Shown: positions 37,610 through 47,206 of the stretch, piece by piece | How the letters are laid out: each line of letters opens with the position of its first letter | How positions within the stretch are numbered: position 1 is the first letter of the stretch | Assembly (NCBI GenBank): GCA_964415295.1 | Contig: CAYPYN010000010.1 | Coordinates: 47,215-111,214, forward strand | DNA: 64,000 nt | Reading direction: 5' to 3' | DNA from: SB21 sp964415295 | Lineage (GTDB): Bacteria > CLD3 > SB21 | Program-made: the position numbers and the translations under genes | The notes under the pieces: generated by a model | Databases searched by the model: none | What the model was told of the DNA's origin: nothing | The model's input: the letters and a program-made list of their open reading frames with translations, nothing else

Positions 37610-38569
37610 TTACCACTCGCACTTATTCAAGTTTTGCAGACGCAGCCAATCGTAATATTGACGTAAGCCGGATTCCAGGTCAATTTCAGGCTGATATCCT
37701 AGAATCTCTTTCGCTAGTTCCACGGAAGCCACTCTACGCGTAACCGAATCCCAGTTCCTTCTTTCCTTGTAGATCACTTTGGATTTCGAATGCGTGATCT
37801 TGAGGATAAGCTTGACCAGCGCATTGATCGTGGTCTCTCGTCCGGAGGCTATGTTGATCACCTTCCCGACCGCGTTATCGTTCTCAGAAGCCAGGATCGT
37901 CGCACGCACGGAATCTCTCACAAAATTGAAATCGCGCGTTTCCTCCCCCGTTCCCGTGATCACGAGATCCTCGTTGCGCATGGCCTTTACAAAAAAATTG
38001 GCGATCACGTTGCGGTATTTCCCCGGAAATTCATTGGGACCGAACACATTGAAATAGCGAAGCGTCACGGCCTGGAGTTTGTGGTGCTGGATAAAAAACC
38101 GAACGTATCTTTCACCGAGCAGTTTGGTGATCGCATACGGCGTGTCGAGGCTGTATTCCTGGCACTTTTCATCCAGAGGCTCGTTGCGGTCTCCGTAAAC
38201 GCAGGAAGACGATGTGTAAACAAACTTTTTGACGTTATTTTCCACGGAATGCAGCAATATCTTGAGAGTCCCCATCCCGTTAACCTGCAGATCGCGTTGT
38301 GGAAAATCGACGGAATTCTGATTGGCGAAATTGGCCGCAAGATGAAATACAACGTCCGTTGAGTCCGTCATGGCCAGCCTCAGATCCTCGTCAGATTCAA
38401 CACTGCCCTGAATAAAACGAACATTGGGCCGCATAATGATGTTCTCGACATGCCCTGAAGAAAGATTGTCCAAGACCGTGATCCTGCGGCTCGGGATCTC
38501 CGAAAGCTGATTGACCAGATTGCTGCCGATCGCGCCGGCACCGCCGGTGACTAATATGACCTTATTCAT
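37610..38569 (-). CDS. NAD-dependent epimerase/dehydratase (nucleotide sugar, extended SDR)
   Basis: A 319-residue extended SDR. The NAD-binding motif is VTGGAGAIGSNLV (GxxGxxG), with the catalytic SSSCVYGD and YAITKLLGERY (YxxxK). Also LRYFNVFGPNEFPGKY, characteristic of UDP-sugar 4-epimerases and similar enzymes. It probably supplies an activated sugar for the flanking glycosyltransferases. It overlaps the upstream gene by eight bases and abuts the downstream GT2. GalE is one option, but the exact substrate cannot be read from sequence. Confidence 0.88.
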   Translation of the reverse strand: MNKVILVTGGAGAIGSNLVNQLSEIPSRRITVLDNLSSGHVENIIMRPNVRFIQGSVESDEDLRLAMTDSTDVVFHLAANFANQNSVDFPQRDLQVNGMGTLKILLHSVENNVKKFVYTSSSCVYGDRNEPLDEKCQEYSLDTPYAITKLLGERYVRFFIQHHKLQAVTLRYFNVFGPNEFPGKYRNVIANFFVKAMRNEDLVITGTGEETRDFNFVRDSVRATILASENDNAVGKVINIASGRETTINALVKLILKITHSKSKVIYKERRNWDSVTRRVASVELAKEILGYQPEIDLESGLRQYYDWLRLQNLNKCEW

Positions 38570-40214
38570 GTTTCACCGCATCTTGTGTCTGGATCTTTTC
38601 AAAAACATACAACGCAAACCGTCTATCGTTTGAAACAAACTGCTGCTGCAGCTTGAAGTTCGGATTATTTACCAGATCCTCCTGCTGAACGTCGCTTGAA
38701 AGTCGCCAGCTGTAGTGAGAATCCCACAAAACAATGCCCCCAACAGGCAGTTCTTTGAGTTTTTCCCTTCTCATTTCGAGATAGGCTCGGTCATCGGCCG
38801 GCGGAACATAGAAATTATAATTATCAAAATAGTAGAACCACGAATGCGCCACCATGGTGCGCGGGGCTTTGGGTTTTAGATTTACATTATAGTATTCATA
38901 AGCGTTCTTCACCGTCTGTTGTTCCGGAGACAGTTGAAGCGGCTTCTCTTTCGACAGCGTATACCAAAGCGAACCGGCCAGCACGGCCGCAATCATGACC
39001 AGCTTCGTTTCGCGGCTTTGAATATTCAGATATTTATTAAGCACAAAAAAGAAGAGAAGCAAAAGTGCGAGCAAGAACTTAGAGTATTCAGGTGAAGCTT
39101 TTCCCGTGGTAGGATTGACTAATGCAAAACTTCCAAATAGTTCGACCGAAAAATAAATCAAAATTACGATGATTATGCCGGTCAGCGCAAGCGCATTAAA
39201 CAGTCTGTCTTTGTCATTATCCTTCCGAAACCATTCATTAAATCCCTGCAATGCCATCAATCCCATAACCGGCGCAATGGCTGCGAAATGACGCAGAAAT
39301 CCTGCATGAGCCACATTCCCTTTCCAATATAGATAAACATGGACGGCAAACGTTATGACCACCGAAAAATTAACGATGTTGATCTCCCTGTTTCGAATAT
39401 CATGCGCCAAGCGGAGCATGATGAAAACAAACACAAGAGGTCCGGAAATGAATATAAAACGCTGGAAATAATGATCGAATGGCCCATTGGCGTACTGCCC
39501 GTGACCAAAACCCTTCGAAGCAGACAGCAGATACCATACATCGCCCGTTGCGATCATACCGGCGAGCTGATAAATCAGAAGTCCTGTCCCGAGGAGAAGG
39601 ATCGGAATGTATTTTTTCTCTTTATACAGTAGCCAGGCGAAAATGGGAATGATCAAAACAAGCTCACTGCGCGCAAGCGGAACCATGGATAGCACTATGG
39701 CGGAGCCAACCCAGTTCTTTCGATAAAACCAATACAGACCCCATGCCAGAAAAAACGCGGCGAGCGGCTCCGTGGATAAACTAAAGCTTGTTATGAAAAA
39801 AAAAGGCTGAACCAGGGTAAGCACGATCACCAGCCAGGCGTTCTTCATTTCCGCCGCCACGGCCGCACGATAAGCGAAGTAGCATGTACCTATGGTCAGA
39901 ATGGCGGTCAGACCGGCACAGTACCAATATCCGATTTGTGAAGGAATGGCATAGAAAAGAATGGCAAGAGGCCGTCCCCAGAAACTAAGAAAAAAATCCG
40001 GTTTATCCCACGCCGCCTGTGCCATAAAATAACGATTGATACTGTCGTCGTCATACGGGCGGGGGGAATTCATCATCCAGTAAAAAAGCACCGCGCCCGA
40101 TAGAATCAATATCGCCCAAACCGATCGCTCAGAAATTTCAAATGAATCTGAAACGGATGGAGTTATTTTATTCGGCGTGTTTGTCGGGGATTTCTTTTTT
40201 GCTGAATTTGCCAT
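38562..40214 (-). CDS. Multi-pass membrane protein, probable GT-C glycosyltransferase
   Basis: A 550-residue membrane protein with a short polar, Lys/Thr/Pro-rich N-tail, about 11 helices and a soluble C-terminal domain of about 100 residues. The first extracytoplasmic loop has RPYDDDSINRYFMAQAAW, an acidic motif in the position where GT-C enzymes hold catalytic Asp/Glu, followed by FWGRPLAILFY. This supports, but does not prove, a polyprenyl-phosphate-sugar-dependent transferase. It begins 10 bases after nuoL and overlaps the epimerase, so it opens the glycan cassette in the nuo operon. Confidence 0.7.
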   Translation of the reverse strand: MANSAKKKSPTNTPNKITPSVSDSFEISERSVWAILILSGAVLFYWMMNSPRPYDDDSINRYFMAQAAWDKPDFFLSFWGRPLAILFYAIPSQIGYWYCAGLTAILTIGTCYFAYRAAVAAEMKNAWLVIVLTLVQPFFFITSFSLSTEPLAAFFLAWGLYWFYRKNWVGSAIVLSMVPLARSELVLIIPIFAWLLYKEKKYIPILLLGTGLLIYQLAGMIATGDVWYLLSASKGFGHGQYANGPFDHYFQRFIFISGPLVFVFIMLRLAHDIRNREINIVNFSVVITFAVHVYLYWKGNVAHAGFLRHFAAIAPVMGLMALQGFNEWFRKDNDKDRLFNALALTGIIIVILIYFSVELFGSFALVNPTTGKASPEYSKFLLALLLLFFFVLNKYLNIQSRETKLVMIAAVLAGSLWYTLSKEKPLQLSPEQQTVKNAYEYYNVNLKPKAPRTMVAHSWFYYFDNYNFYVPPADDRAYLEMRREKLKELPVGGIVLWDSHYSWRLSSDVQQEDLVNNPNFKLQQQFVSNDRRFALYVFEKIQTQDAVKHE

Positions 40215-40224
40215 CGAATATCCA

Positions 40225-42210
40225 TTAGTGTATCATTTGCGCCATAAGGATATCCGGAAACTTCATATACAAAAATCCCAAAACAACCAACAGGCTTATG
40301 AATATGATCAGGATATAATTCTGCAAACGGCCGCTCTGAACCGGCTGAAGTACAAGACCGAATCGTGTCGTCAGGAATCCTACGAGGTCGACGGAACCGT
40401 CCACGATATGACGGTCGAACCAGGCGCATCCGGCCGCGATCTTGAACAGGATCTTATTTACAATCCATGACCACACTTCGTCGATATACCATTTATTTTC
40501 AAGGTGTGTATAAAGTCTGCCCAATTTTGTACGCAAGGGATCATGCGCTTCGCTCGTCCATTCCATCGGCCGTTTGGCGTACAGCATGAACGCCGTGAAA
40601 ATTCCCAGCAGGGCGACGGCCACCGATGTTCCTGCAATTGAGAAATGGAACACGGCCTCATGTTCCCAAGTCGGATTGAGGAATTGGGCGTAACTCGGAA
40701 TATTGAGCGCATGGGCAATGTCGTGATTTCCGATAAACCCGGCAAACACGGACAATACCGCTAAAACGACCAGTGGAAACGTCATACTGAATTCCGATTC
40801 GTGCGGGTGTGCCGATTTCGGCGTTTCACCCCAGAAGGCCACAAAACACAAGCGGAACATATAGAAGGCCGTCAGGAAAGCTCCGGCTAAAGCAAAACCG
40901 AACAGAATATAGCCGTGAACGGTTCCCACTTCCATGCATAAGGCCAGGATCTCATCTTTGCTCCAGAATCCCGCAAACGGCGGGATGCCGGCGAGAGCGA
41001 TCGTGCCGATCACAAACGTCCATACGGTGATCTTCATTTTTGACTTCAGCCCGCCCATTTCCCAGATATTATTGGTATGCATGGCGTGAATGACGCTCCC
41101 CGATCCGAGGAACAATAACGCTTTAAAGAAGGCGTGCGTGAACAAATGGAAGGTTCCGGCTGTCTGGCCCATAAGCGCAAGGTCGCTGCCGGCATGGCCG
41201 TGGCTTGTATTGGCAACACCGATGCTTCCACCGATGCCCAAAGCCAGCATCATATAACCTAATTGACTTAACGTGGAAAATGCCAGAATACGCTTGATGT
41301 CATGCTGAGCTACGGCGATCGTTGCTGAGAAGAGCGCCGTAAATCCGCCAATATAAGCCACCCAAAGCATCGTGTCCGGCGTCTGAGCAAAGATCATGAC
41401 CGCGCGTGCGACCAGGAATATTCCGGCGACAACCATGGTGGCTGCGTGGATCAAAGCGGATACGGGTGTCGGACCTTCCATCGCATCCGGCAGCCAGATG
41501 TGCAGAGGAAACTGACCGCTTTTGCCCATGGCGCCGAAGAATATGAGGAACGGAAAGATCCGAGCAAGGAATTCGGTCGTTTGTCCGTACAGAGATTGGA
41601 TCTCCGCAAAATTGAACGTTCCAAAATAACCCCAGCAGATCACGACGGCCATGAAGAATCCCAGATCGCCGGCGCGCGTGACTGAAAATGCTTTCTTGGC
41701 GGCGTCGGCGGCGGATTTTTTGGTGTAATAGTATCCGATCAGAAGATAGGAACATAATCCAACGAGCTCCCAGAAAATGAACATCTGAAGCATGTTATCG
41801 GAAAGCACCAAACCCAGCATGGAGAATGTGAAAAGCGAAAGATACGAAAAGAATCTTGCCTTGCCGTCCTCATGTTTCATATAACCCAGCGAGTAAATAT
41901 GCACCAGCATGGAGACGGTCGTAACAACGATCAACATCATGACCGAGAGCGGATCCAAGAATACGCCCACGGTAACATTCAGCGATTTTCCAAGAGGTAT
42001 CCACTGAATATTCATCACCTGAGCCGTTCCTGCCCCGGCCAACATTTCCATTGTGACGCGAACAGAAAGATAAAACGACGCAACGACGGCGGCGACGGAT
42101 GTGTATGCCGTCAGGTTCTTGTATTTCTGGGTGAATAATACCGTAAAGATAAAGGAGAATAACGGTAATGCCGGAATAAGCCAGGCCAATTGATAATATG
42201 TGGGATTCAC
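40225..42210 (-). CDS. nuoL: NADH-quinone oxidoreductase subunit L
   Basis: Largest antiporter-like proton-pumping subunit of complex I, 661 residues with about 16 helices including the long lateral helix region at the end. Visible: FWELVGLCSYLLIGYYY, GKSGQFPLHIWLPDAMEGPTPVSALIHAATMV, the TLSQLGYMMLALG helix and HAFFKALLFLGSGSVIHA. It starts with GTG; GAGGAG lies five bases ahead. The gap to the upstream nuoK is 72 bases and to the downstream GT-C gene 14 bases or less. Confidence 0.97.
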   Translation of the reverse strand: MNPTYYQLAWLIPALPLFSFIFTVLFTQKYKNLTAYTSVAAVVASFYLSVRVTMEMLAGAGTAQVMNIQWIPLGKSLNVTVGVFLDPLSVMMLIVVTTVSMLVHIYSLGYMKHEDGKARFFSYLSLFTFSMLGLVLSDNMLQMFIFWELVGLCSYLLIGYYYTKKSAADAAKKAFSVTRAGDLGFFMAVVICWGYFGTFNFAEIQSLYGQTTEFLARIFPFLIFFGAMGKSGQFPLHIWLPDAMEGPTPVSALIHAATMVVAGIFLVARAVMIFAQTPDTMLWVAYIGGFTALFSATIAVAQHDIKRILAFSTLSQLGYMMLALGIGGSIGVANTSHGHAGSDLALMGQTAGTFHLFTHAFFKALLFLGSGSVIHAMHTNNIWEMGGLKSKMKITVWTFVIGTIALAGIPPFAGFWSKDEILALCMEVGTVHGYILFGFALAGAFLTAFYMFRLCFVAFWGETPKSAHPHESEFSMTFPLVVLAVLSVFAGFIGNHDIAHALNIPSYAQFLNPTWEHEAVFHFSIAGTSVAVALLGIFTAFMLYAKRPMEWTSEAHDPLRTKLGRLYTHLENKWYIDEVWSWIVNKILFKIAAGCAWFDRHIVDGSVDLVGFLTTRFGLVLQPVQSGRLQNYILIIFISLLVVLGFLYMKFPDILMAQMIH

Positions 42211-42282
42211 AGGAACTCCTCGTCAGCTAAGATCAACGAATGTATGAAGCGCCGCGGTTTCATGCCCGACGCGGATACTAAG

Positions 42283-42594
42283 TTAGTTTTTCAGCGTATT
42301 AAGCCCGCTGATTTCCAAATTCTTAAAATTCTTATAAACCGACATGACGATCGCCAATCCTACGGCGGCTTCGGCCGCCGCCACGGTCATGATGAAAATA
42401 ACGAACACCTGTCCTGTGACGCCCTCCGGATACAGGAATCGGTTAAACGCAACCGCGGTGAGGTTGATCGAATTAAACAGGATCTCGATCGAGATCAGCA
42501 TCGCGATGACCGAACGGCGTATCATGACGCCCACCATGCCGATGGCAAAGAGAATAAAACTTAAGACCAGATAATGATAAATTCCGATTTCCAT
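42283..42594 (-). CDS. nuoK: NADH-quinone oxidoreductase subunit K
   Basis: A 103-residue three-helix membrane subunit of complex I (E. coli NuoK about 100). Conserved Glu residues are present in the second and third helices: MLISIEILFNSINLT and VAAAEAAVGLAIV. The start lies 15 bases after nuoJ. Role: part of the proton channel near NuoA/J. Confidence 0.95.
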   Translation of the reverse strand: MEIGIYHYLVLSFILFAIGMVGVMIRRSVIAMLISIEILFNSINLTAVAFNRFLYPEGVTGQVFVIFIMTVAAAEAAVGLAIVMSVYKNFKNLEISGLNTLKN

Positions 42595-42609
42595 GATTCA
42601 CCTTTATAT

Positions 42610-43197
42610 CTAAACGTGCATTTCTTCAGTTTTCGGCGCGTGATGGGTCCCGTTGCCGCCGTCTTCATATTTCTCACTGACATAAACTTTTCGTTCATCC
42701 TGCCGTGCAATATGCAGCGCGCCGATCAGAGCCACTAACAACAGGATAGAAACAACATCAAAAGCCAGAATGTAGTCGCTGATAAGTGCCGTTCCTATAG
42801 CGCCGAGCATATCCTTCGGAAGCGCGGCGGCATCGGCCGTGACCCCGCTCCAGCCTCCTTTCATGACCACAGAAACGATCAATCCCAGCAGACCCAGTGT
42901 GGCCACCGTGGCAATCCAGCGCTGGTCGTTGAACCTCGCTTTATCCTGATCATTGATTCGTGTGGTAAGCATGATCGCAAAAACGATCAGCATGGTAATG
43001 GCGCCGATATAGACCAGCACCTGTACCACGGCCAGAAATTCGGCGTCCAGCGTCACAAAAAGCGCCGCCAGACAAAACAACATCCCTGCCAGGAAAGTGG
43101 CCGACTTGAAGATATTCTTATGCAGAATGGTTACCAGCGCCGCCACAACGGCCAATGTTCCAAACACATAAAATGCAATCGCGTGTCCCATGTTCAA
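42610..43197 (-). CDS. nuoJ: NADH-quinone oxidoreductase subunit J
   Basis: A 195-residue five-helix membrane subunit with the family's VQVLVYIGAITMLIVFAIML stretch, in which the pi-bulge helix lies. The C-terminal tail after the last helix is hydrophilic with DERKVYVSEKYED. It begins seven bases after nuoI on the same strand. Placement and length are normal. Confidence 0.95.
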   Translation of the reverse strand: MNMGHAIAFYVFGTLAVVAALVTILHKNIFKSATFLAGMLFCLAALFVTLDAEFLAVVQVLVYIGAITMLIVFAIMLTTRINDQDKARFNDQRWIATVATLGLLGLIVSVVMKGGWSGVTADAAALPKDMLGAIGTALISDYILAFDVVSILLLVALIGALHIARQDERKVYVSEKYEDGGNGTHHAPKTEEMHV

Positions 43198-43204
43198 TTC
43201 CTTA

Positions 43205-43810
43205 TCAAGACGGAACGGTTGTTTGGGCGGCTTTTTCGGCCGCTTTCTTCATCCGTTCTTCGTATTCTTTTTTATTAATGACTTCGACAATCTCACGTTC
43301 CCGCGGCGAAATGATCGGCTTGTATTCCGAATTCGTCTGCCGGCGGCTCTCTTCGTACAGATCGTTATTATGTTTCATATCTTTGACCAGCACCATGTCC
43401 ATGGCCGAGCGGTCATACAGCGACACATCGTAATCGTGGGACATAATAATGGCGTCGAAATTGCATGCTTCGACGCATAGATTGCAGAATTCGCATTTCG
43501 TGTAATCCAATATGAATTCTTTGGCGATACGCTTTTTAGTCGGATCAGGATGTTTCTCATTGCTCACCTGGATGCAGGAAACCGGGCAAACCACGACGCA
43601 AGCCATGCAGGCTACGCATTTGGTATAATCTTTGAATTCTCCCTCCGTCTCGTACATCATTTTGACGTAACCGATATACCGATCGGCCAACGGTTTCCTT
43701 TCTTCAGGATACTGCACGGTCTCTTTTTTCTTAAACATGTACTTGAAGGTCACACCCAGACCGACGAGCAGTCCCCAAAAACCGGATATTAAGTTGATCA
43801 AATATTTCAC
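43205..43810 (-). CDS. nuoI: NADH-quinone oxidoreductase subunit I (2x 4Fe-4S)
   Basis: Ferredoxin-like subunit carrying clusters N6a and N6b. The two CxxCxxCxxxCP-type motifs are CVACMACVVVCP and CEFCNLCVEACNF. The 201 residues start with a hydrophobic N-terminal helix that anchors to the membrane arm, and end with a charged tail of 50 residues that is a little longer than usual. It lies between nuoH and nuoJ in the standard order. Confidence 0.96.
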   Translation of the reverse strand: MKYLINLISGFWGLLVGLGVTFKYMFKKKETVQYPEERKPLADRYIGYVKMMYETEGEFKDYTKCVACMACVVVCPVSCIQVSNEKHPDPTKKRIAKEFILDYTKCEFCNLCVEACNFDAIIMSHDYDVSLYDRSAMDMVLVKDMKHNNDLYEESRRQTNSEYKPIISPREREIVEVINKKEYEERMKKAAEKAAQTTVPS

Positions 43811-43830
43811 GGCACTTCCTCGACTTTCCT

Positions 43831-44811
43831 TTATTTAATGAACAGCACCACGGCGCCGGTTACCACCAGATTCACAAAGGCCAGCGGCAAAAGCACTTTC
43901 CAGCCGAACGACATCAAATGATCCACGCGCAAACGCGGGAACGTCCATCGGAACCACATCATTAAAAATATCATCACATAGACTTTCACAACGAAGACCG
44001 CAACGTGGATCCATGTTGGCAAGGCCGCGTTATCGGCGAAAGGAACCAGCCACCCGCCCAAAAACAACAGTACCAAAAGGCTGCAGGAAACCAGCATCGC
44101 CGCGTACTCTCCTAAAAAGAAGAAGGCGAATTTGATCCCTGTGTATTCCGTGTGGAATCCCGCCACCAGTTCCGATTCCGCTTCAGGCAGATCGAACGGC
44201 GCACGGTTGGCTTCCGCCGTTCCGGCAACCAGAAACAGTAGGAAACCTAAAGGCTGATAAACGATAAACCAGGTCTGGCTGCTTTGCAGAGCCACGATCT
44301 CTTTCATCGATAACGTTCCGGCGATCAGGAAGACGCCGAGCACGGCCGTGATCATCGGCACTTCGTAGGAGACCATCTGCGCGGCAGAACGCATCGCACC
44401 GATCAGTGCGTAACGGCTGTTGGAACCGTAGCCGGCCCAAATGATCGAAAAGATGACCGAACTTCCCAACGCGAAGATATAGACCGCGCCCATGTCGAGG
44501 TCGCGAATACCGATAGACTCCGCGACCGGGATCGTCACAAACGCCGCGAACGGCGCTACGAACGCAAGTATCGGCGCCAGAAAATAGATCACTTTGTCCG
44601 ATTGATCGTTCCTGATATTCTCCTTGAGGATCAGCTTAACTATGTCCGCCGTGGTTTGAAGCAGACCGAACGGTCCGACACGATTCGGTCCCAGACGTGA
44701 TTGCATCCAGGCCGAAACTTTTCGTTCCATATACACCAGGATCAGCGCATTCAGTGCGATCACCGAAAAAAGGACCACAACGCCGATGATACCGTATAAC
44801 AAGATTTCCAT
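43831..44811 (-). CDS. nuoH: NADH-quinone oxidoreductase subunit H
   Basis: Quinone-pocket membrane subunit at the junction of the two arms, 326 residues with eight helices. The signature ERKVSAWMQSRLGPNRVGP follows helix 1, and the acidic loop with FDLPEAESELVAGFHTEY is complete. In E. coli nuoG would come before nuoH; here nuoD does, as expected where nuoEFG are missing. Confidence 0.97.
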   Translation of the reverse strand: MEILLYGIIGVVVLFSVIALNALILVYMERKVSAWMQSRLGPNRVGPFGLLQTTADIVKLILKENIRNDQSDKVIYFLAPILAFVAPFAAFVTIPVAESIGIRDLDMGAVYIFALGSSVIFSIIWAGYGSNSRYALIGAMRSAAQMVSYEVPMITAVLGVFLIAGTLSMKEIVALQSSQTWFIVYQPLGFLLFLVAGTAEANRAPFDLPEAESELVAGFHTEYTGIKFAFFFLGEYAAMLVSCSLLVLLFLGGWLVPFADNAALPTWIHVAVFVVKVYVMIFLMMWFRWTFPRLRVDHLMSFGWKVLLPLAFVNLVVTGAVVLFIK

Positions 44812-44861
44812 AACGAATTACTTTTCTATGCTAAATAATAACGATTCATTGATCATTTACA

Positions 44862-46091
44862 TTATCTGTCCACATCACCCAGCACGATATCCACACTTCC
44901 GAGGATGGCCACCAGATCGGCAATCTTCCAACCCGCAGTCATCAGTGGAAGGATCGAGAGGTTCGAAAAACTCGGTGTACGGTACTTGACACGGTTGGGT
45001 CTGACCGATCCATCCGATTCCATATACACACCGTATTCCCCACGAGGAGCTTCCTGCCGCACATAAACATCGCCAACCGGCGGTTTGATATTTCGCGCCA
45101 GTTTCTTCACTTTGAAGTCGCCGGCCGGAATACCGTCCAGCGCCTGTCTTACGATCTTTGCAGACTCCACGATCTCATCCATGCGCACTCGAAACCGGTC
45201 GAAACAATCGCAATTGTAATACACCGGAATATCAAAATCGAATTTGGAATAGACCGAGTATGGCTCCTCTTTTCTGAGGTCCCAAGGCATACCGCATGCT
45301 TTGAGCATGGGACCCGTCACACCGTAACTGATCGCCTCTTCGAGCGTGATCGATCCGACACCTTTGGTTCGCTCGACAAAGATCGGGTTGCCGGTGATCA
45401 GATTATGATAGTCTTCCAATTTTCCGGGCAAAATATCCAGAAATTCACGCACCAGTTTTTCAAACTTGGGTGTCATATCTTCTGCGACACCGCCCACTCG
45501 GATGTAACCGTAAGTCAGACGGCTTCCGCAGATTTCCTCAAACATATCAAGGATCAATTCCCGCTCACGGAATCCGTATAAGAAAGCCGTCACCGCGCCG
45601 ATATCCGCGCCAAAAGCGCCCATCCACATAAGATGCGAGGCGATACGATTCAGTTCCGACACGATCACGCGCAGATATTCCGCACGTTCCGGAACCTCGA
45701 TGGCGGCCAATTTCTCGACGGCCACGGCGACGCCCCAATTGGCGTTCATTGATCCGAGGTAATCCATGCGGTCGGTAAAAGGCACGATCTGCTGGTAATT
45801 CCGGCTCTCGGAGATCTTCTCAAAGGTTCTGTGGAGATAACCCAGATCCGGATCGCAGCGTTTGATCACTTCGCCTTCCAGCGCAACCACCAGACGCAAC
45901 ACACCGTGGGTACTTGGGTGCTGAGGTCCGACGTTGAGCAGGAACTCTTCCATCTTCAGTTCGCTCTCGGGCAATTCACGTAAGATTTGTTTTTTTCTAC
46001 CCGGGATCTGGTCGATCAGGGGCTTATCGTTGCGGAATTGTTTGGATAACAGATTCGCAGGTTCTTTGGACGTCATCGTTTCGTGGGACAT
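44862..46091 (-). CDS. nuoD: NADH-quinone oxidoreductase subunit D
   Basis: 49-kDa-type subunit that forms the quinone-reduction site with NuoB. The ATG at 46091 gives 409 residues (a TTG two codons earlier also opens the frame). The core starts with FLLNVGPQHPSTHGVLR, which has the quinone-binding His, and continues with DLGYLHRTFEK, MDYLGSMNANWG, and ends with ILGSVDIVLGDVDR. An N-terminal tail of about 47 polar residues precedes the core. Separate from nuoC, not fused as in some Bacteroidota and enterics. Confidence 0.96.
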   Translation of the reverse strand: MSHETMTSKEPANLLSKQFRNDKPLIDQIPGRKKQILRELPESELKMEEFLLNVGPQHPSTHGVLRLVVALEGEVIKRCDPDLGYLHRTFEKISESRNYQQIVPFTDRMDYLGSMNANWGVAVAVEKLAAIEVPERAEYLRVIVSELNRIASHLMWMGAFGADIGAVTAFLYGFRERELILDMFEEICGSRLTYGYIRVGGVAEDMTPKFEKLVREFLDILPGKLEDYHNLITGNPIFVERTKGVGSITLEEAISYGVTGPMLKACGMPWDLRKEEPYSVYSKFDFDIPVYYNCDCFDRFRVRMDEIVESAKIVRQALDGIPAGDFKVKKLARNIKPPVGDVYVRQEAPRGEYGVYMESDGSVRPNRVKYRTPSFSNLSILPLMTAGWKIADLVAILGSVDIVLGDVDR

Positions 46092-46135
46092 AGCCAATCG
46101 TATCTTTCAATATAATCGTTGATCCAATATTGGTA

Positions 46136-46600
46136 TTATTTGAAGTCCGGCTTCTTAACAAAAAATCCGGGCCGTTCGTAATCTTTTCTCAGCCCATGGC
46201 CGACAAAATCGGGAGGCGTCAGAATACGTCTCTGATCCGGATGGCCTTCAAAGTGCACGCCCATCAGGTCGTATACTTCCCGTTCCGTCCAGTTGGCTCC
46301 CTGCCACCAGCGCGTCAGACTTGGAATGGAAGGATTCTTCCGATCCAGTTTCACTTTGACAAGGATATAATGTTTTTGCCGGTAGGAATGAAAACCGTAT
46401 ACCATGTGAATTTGATTTTCGGCCATGTGATCGGTCGACGTCAGTAGGTCCAGAACGTCTATCTGAAGTTCGGGAGCGGAACGGATGAATTCTACAAACG
46501 CGATAAAATCATCTTTTGATACGACAAGATTCTTGTCAAACTCAATTTCCGTGCCGGGGAACTTCGATTTAACAAGTTCCGTTATTGATTGAAAGTCCAT
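46136..46600 (-). CDS. nuoC: NADH-quinone oxidoreductase subunit C
   Basis: 30-kDa-type hydrophilic subunit, 154 residues. The signature is at the C-terminal half: NPSIPSLTRWWQGANWTEREVYDLMGVHFEGHPDQRRIL, given here by its ends, with ER-E-DLMG conserved. The gene lies 44 bases upstream of nuoD and 48 bases after nuoB, with a stand-alone stop, so no nuoCD fusion. Confidence 0.95.
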   Translation of the reverse strand: MDFQSITELVKSKFPGTEIEFDKNLVVSKDDFIAFVEFIRSAPELQIDVLDLLTSTDHMAENQIHMVYGFHSYRQKHYILVKVKLDRKNPSIPSLTRWWQGANWTEREVYDLMGVHFEGHPDQRRILTPPDFVGHGLRKDYERPGFFVKKPDFK

Positions 46601-46648
46601 ACTAAGTACTCGTTTCGTTATTCATCGCCTCCGTATTGAGGAGGCTCA

Positions 46649-47206
46649 TTAATTATCCGATTGGACAACCGTATGATTGTCTTCTTCAACCGTTGATCGT
46701 TTTCTCAAAACACCTTCTTTTTCAATTTTCTTCTGCAATTGCAGGATACCGTCGATCAGCGTTTCCGGACGCGGCGGACAACCCGGAAGATACACGTCCA
46801 CCGGAATGATCTGATCCACGCCTTTGACCACCGTATAAGAGTCGTAGTAGAACGGGCCGCCGCCGATCGCGCAGGAACCCATCGCGATCACGTATTTGGG
46901 CTCCGGCATCTGATCGTATAACTGTTTGACGCGGGGCGCCATTTTTTCCGTGACCGTTCCGGCCACGATCATCAGATCGGCCTGGCGCGGCGAAGCGCGC
47001 ATGACCTCGGCGCCGAAACGCGACAGATCGAATTTGGACATCAGCGTCGCCATCATTTCGATCGCACAGCAGGCCAAGCCGAAGCCCAGAGGCCATAACG
47101 AATTCTTGGTTCCCCAGGTAAAAAACTTATCCAGCGATGTGATGATGATCTCGCCGCCGGGAAATTTTTCTATTTTAGGAAACATGTCCTCATTGACTAC
47201 TCCCAT
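46649..47206 (-). CDS. nuoB: NADH-quinone oxidoreductase subunit B
   Basis: Carries cluster N2, the last cluster before quinone. The four Cys ligands are in LACCAIEMM, GSCAIGG and PGCPPRPE. The frame opens at 47248, but AGGGAG lies seven bases before the ATG at 47206, giving 185 residues and a ten-base overlap with nuoA. The overlap suggests translational coupling. The C-terminal KRSTVEEDNHTV tail is short and polar. Confidence 0.96.
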   Translation of the reverse strand: MGVVNEDMFPKIEKFPGGEIIITSLDKFFTWGTKNSLWPLGFGLACCAIEMMATLMSKFDLSRFGAEVMRASPRQADLMIVAGTVTEKMAPRVKQLYDQMPEPKYVIAMGSCAIGGGPFYYDSYTVVKGVDQIIPVDVYLPGCPPRPETLIDGILQLQKKIEKEGVLRKRSTVEEDNHTVVQSDN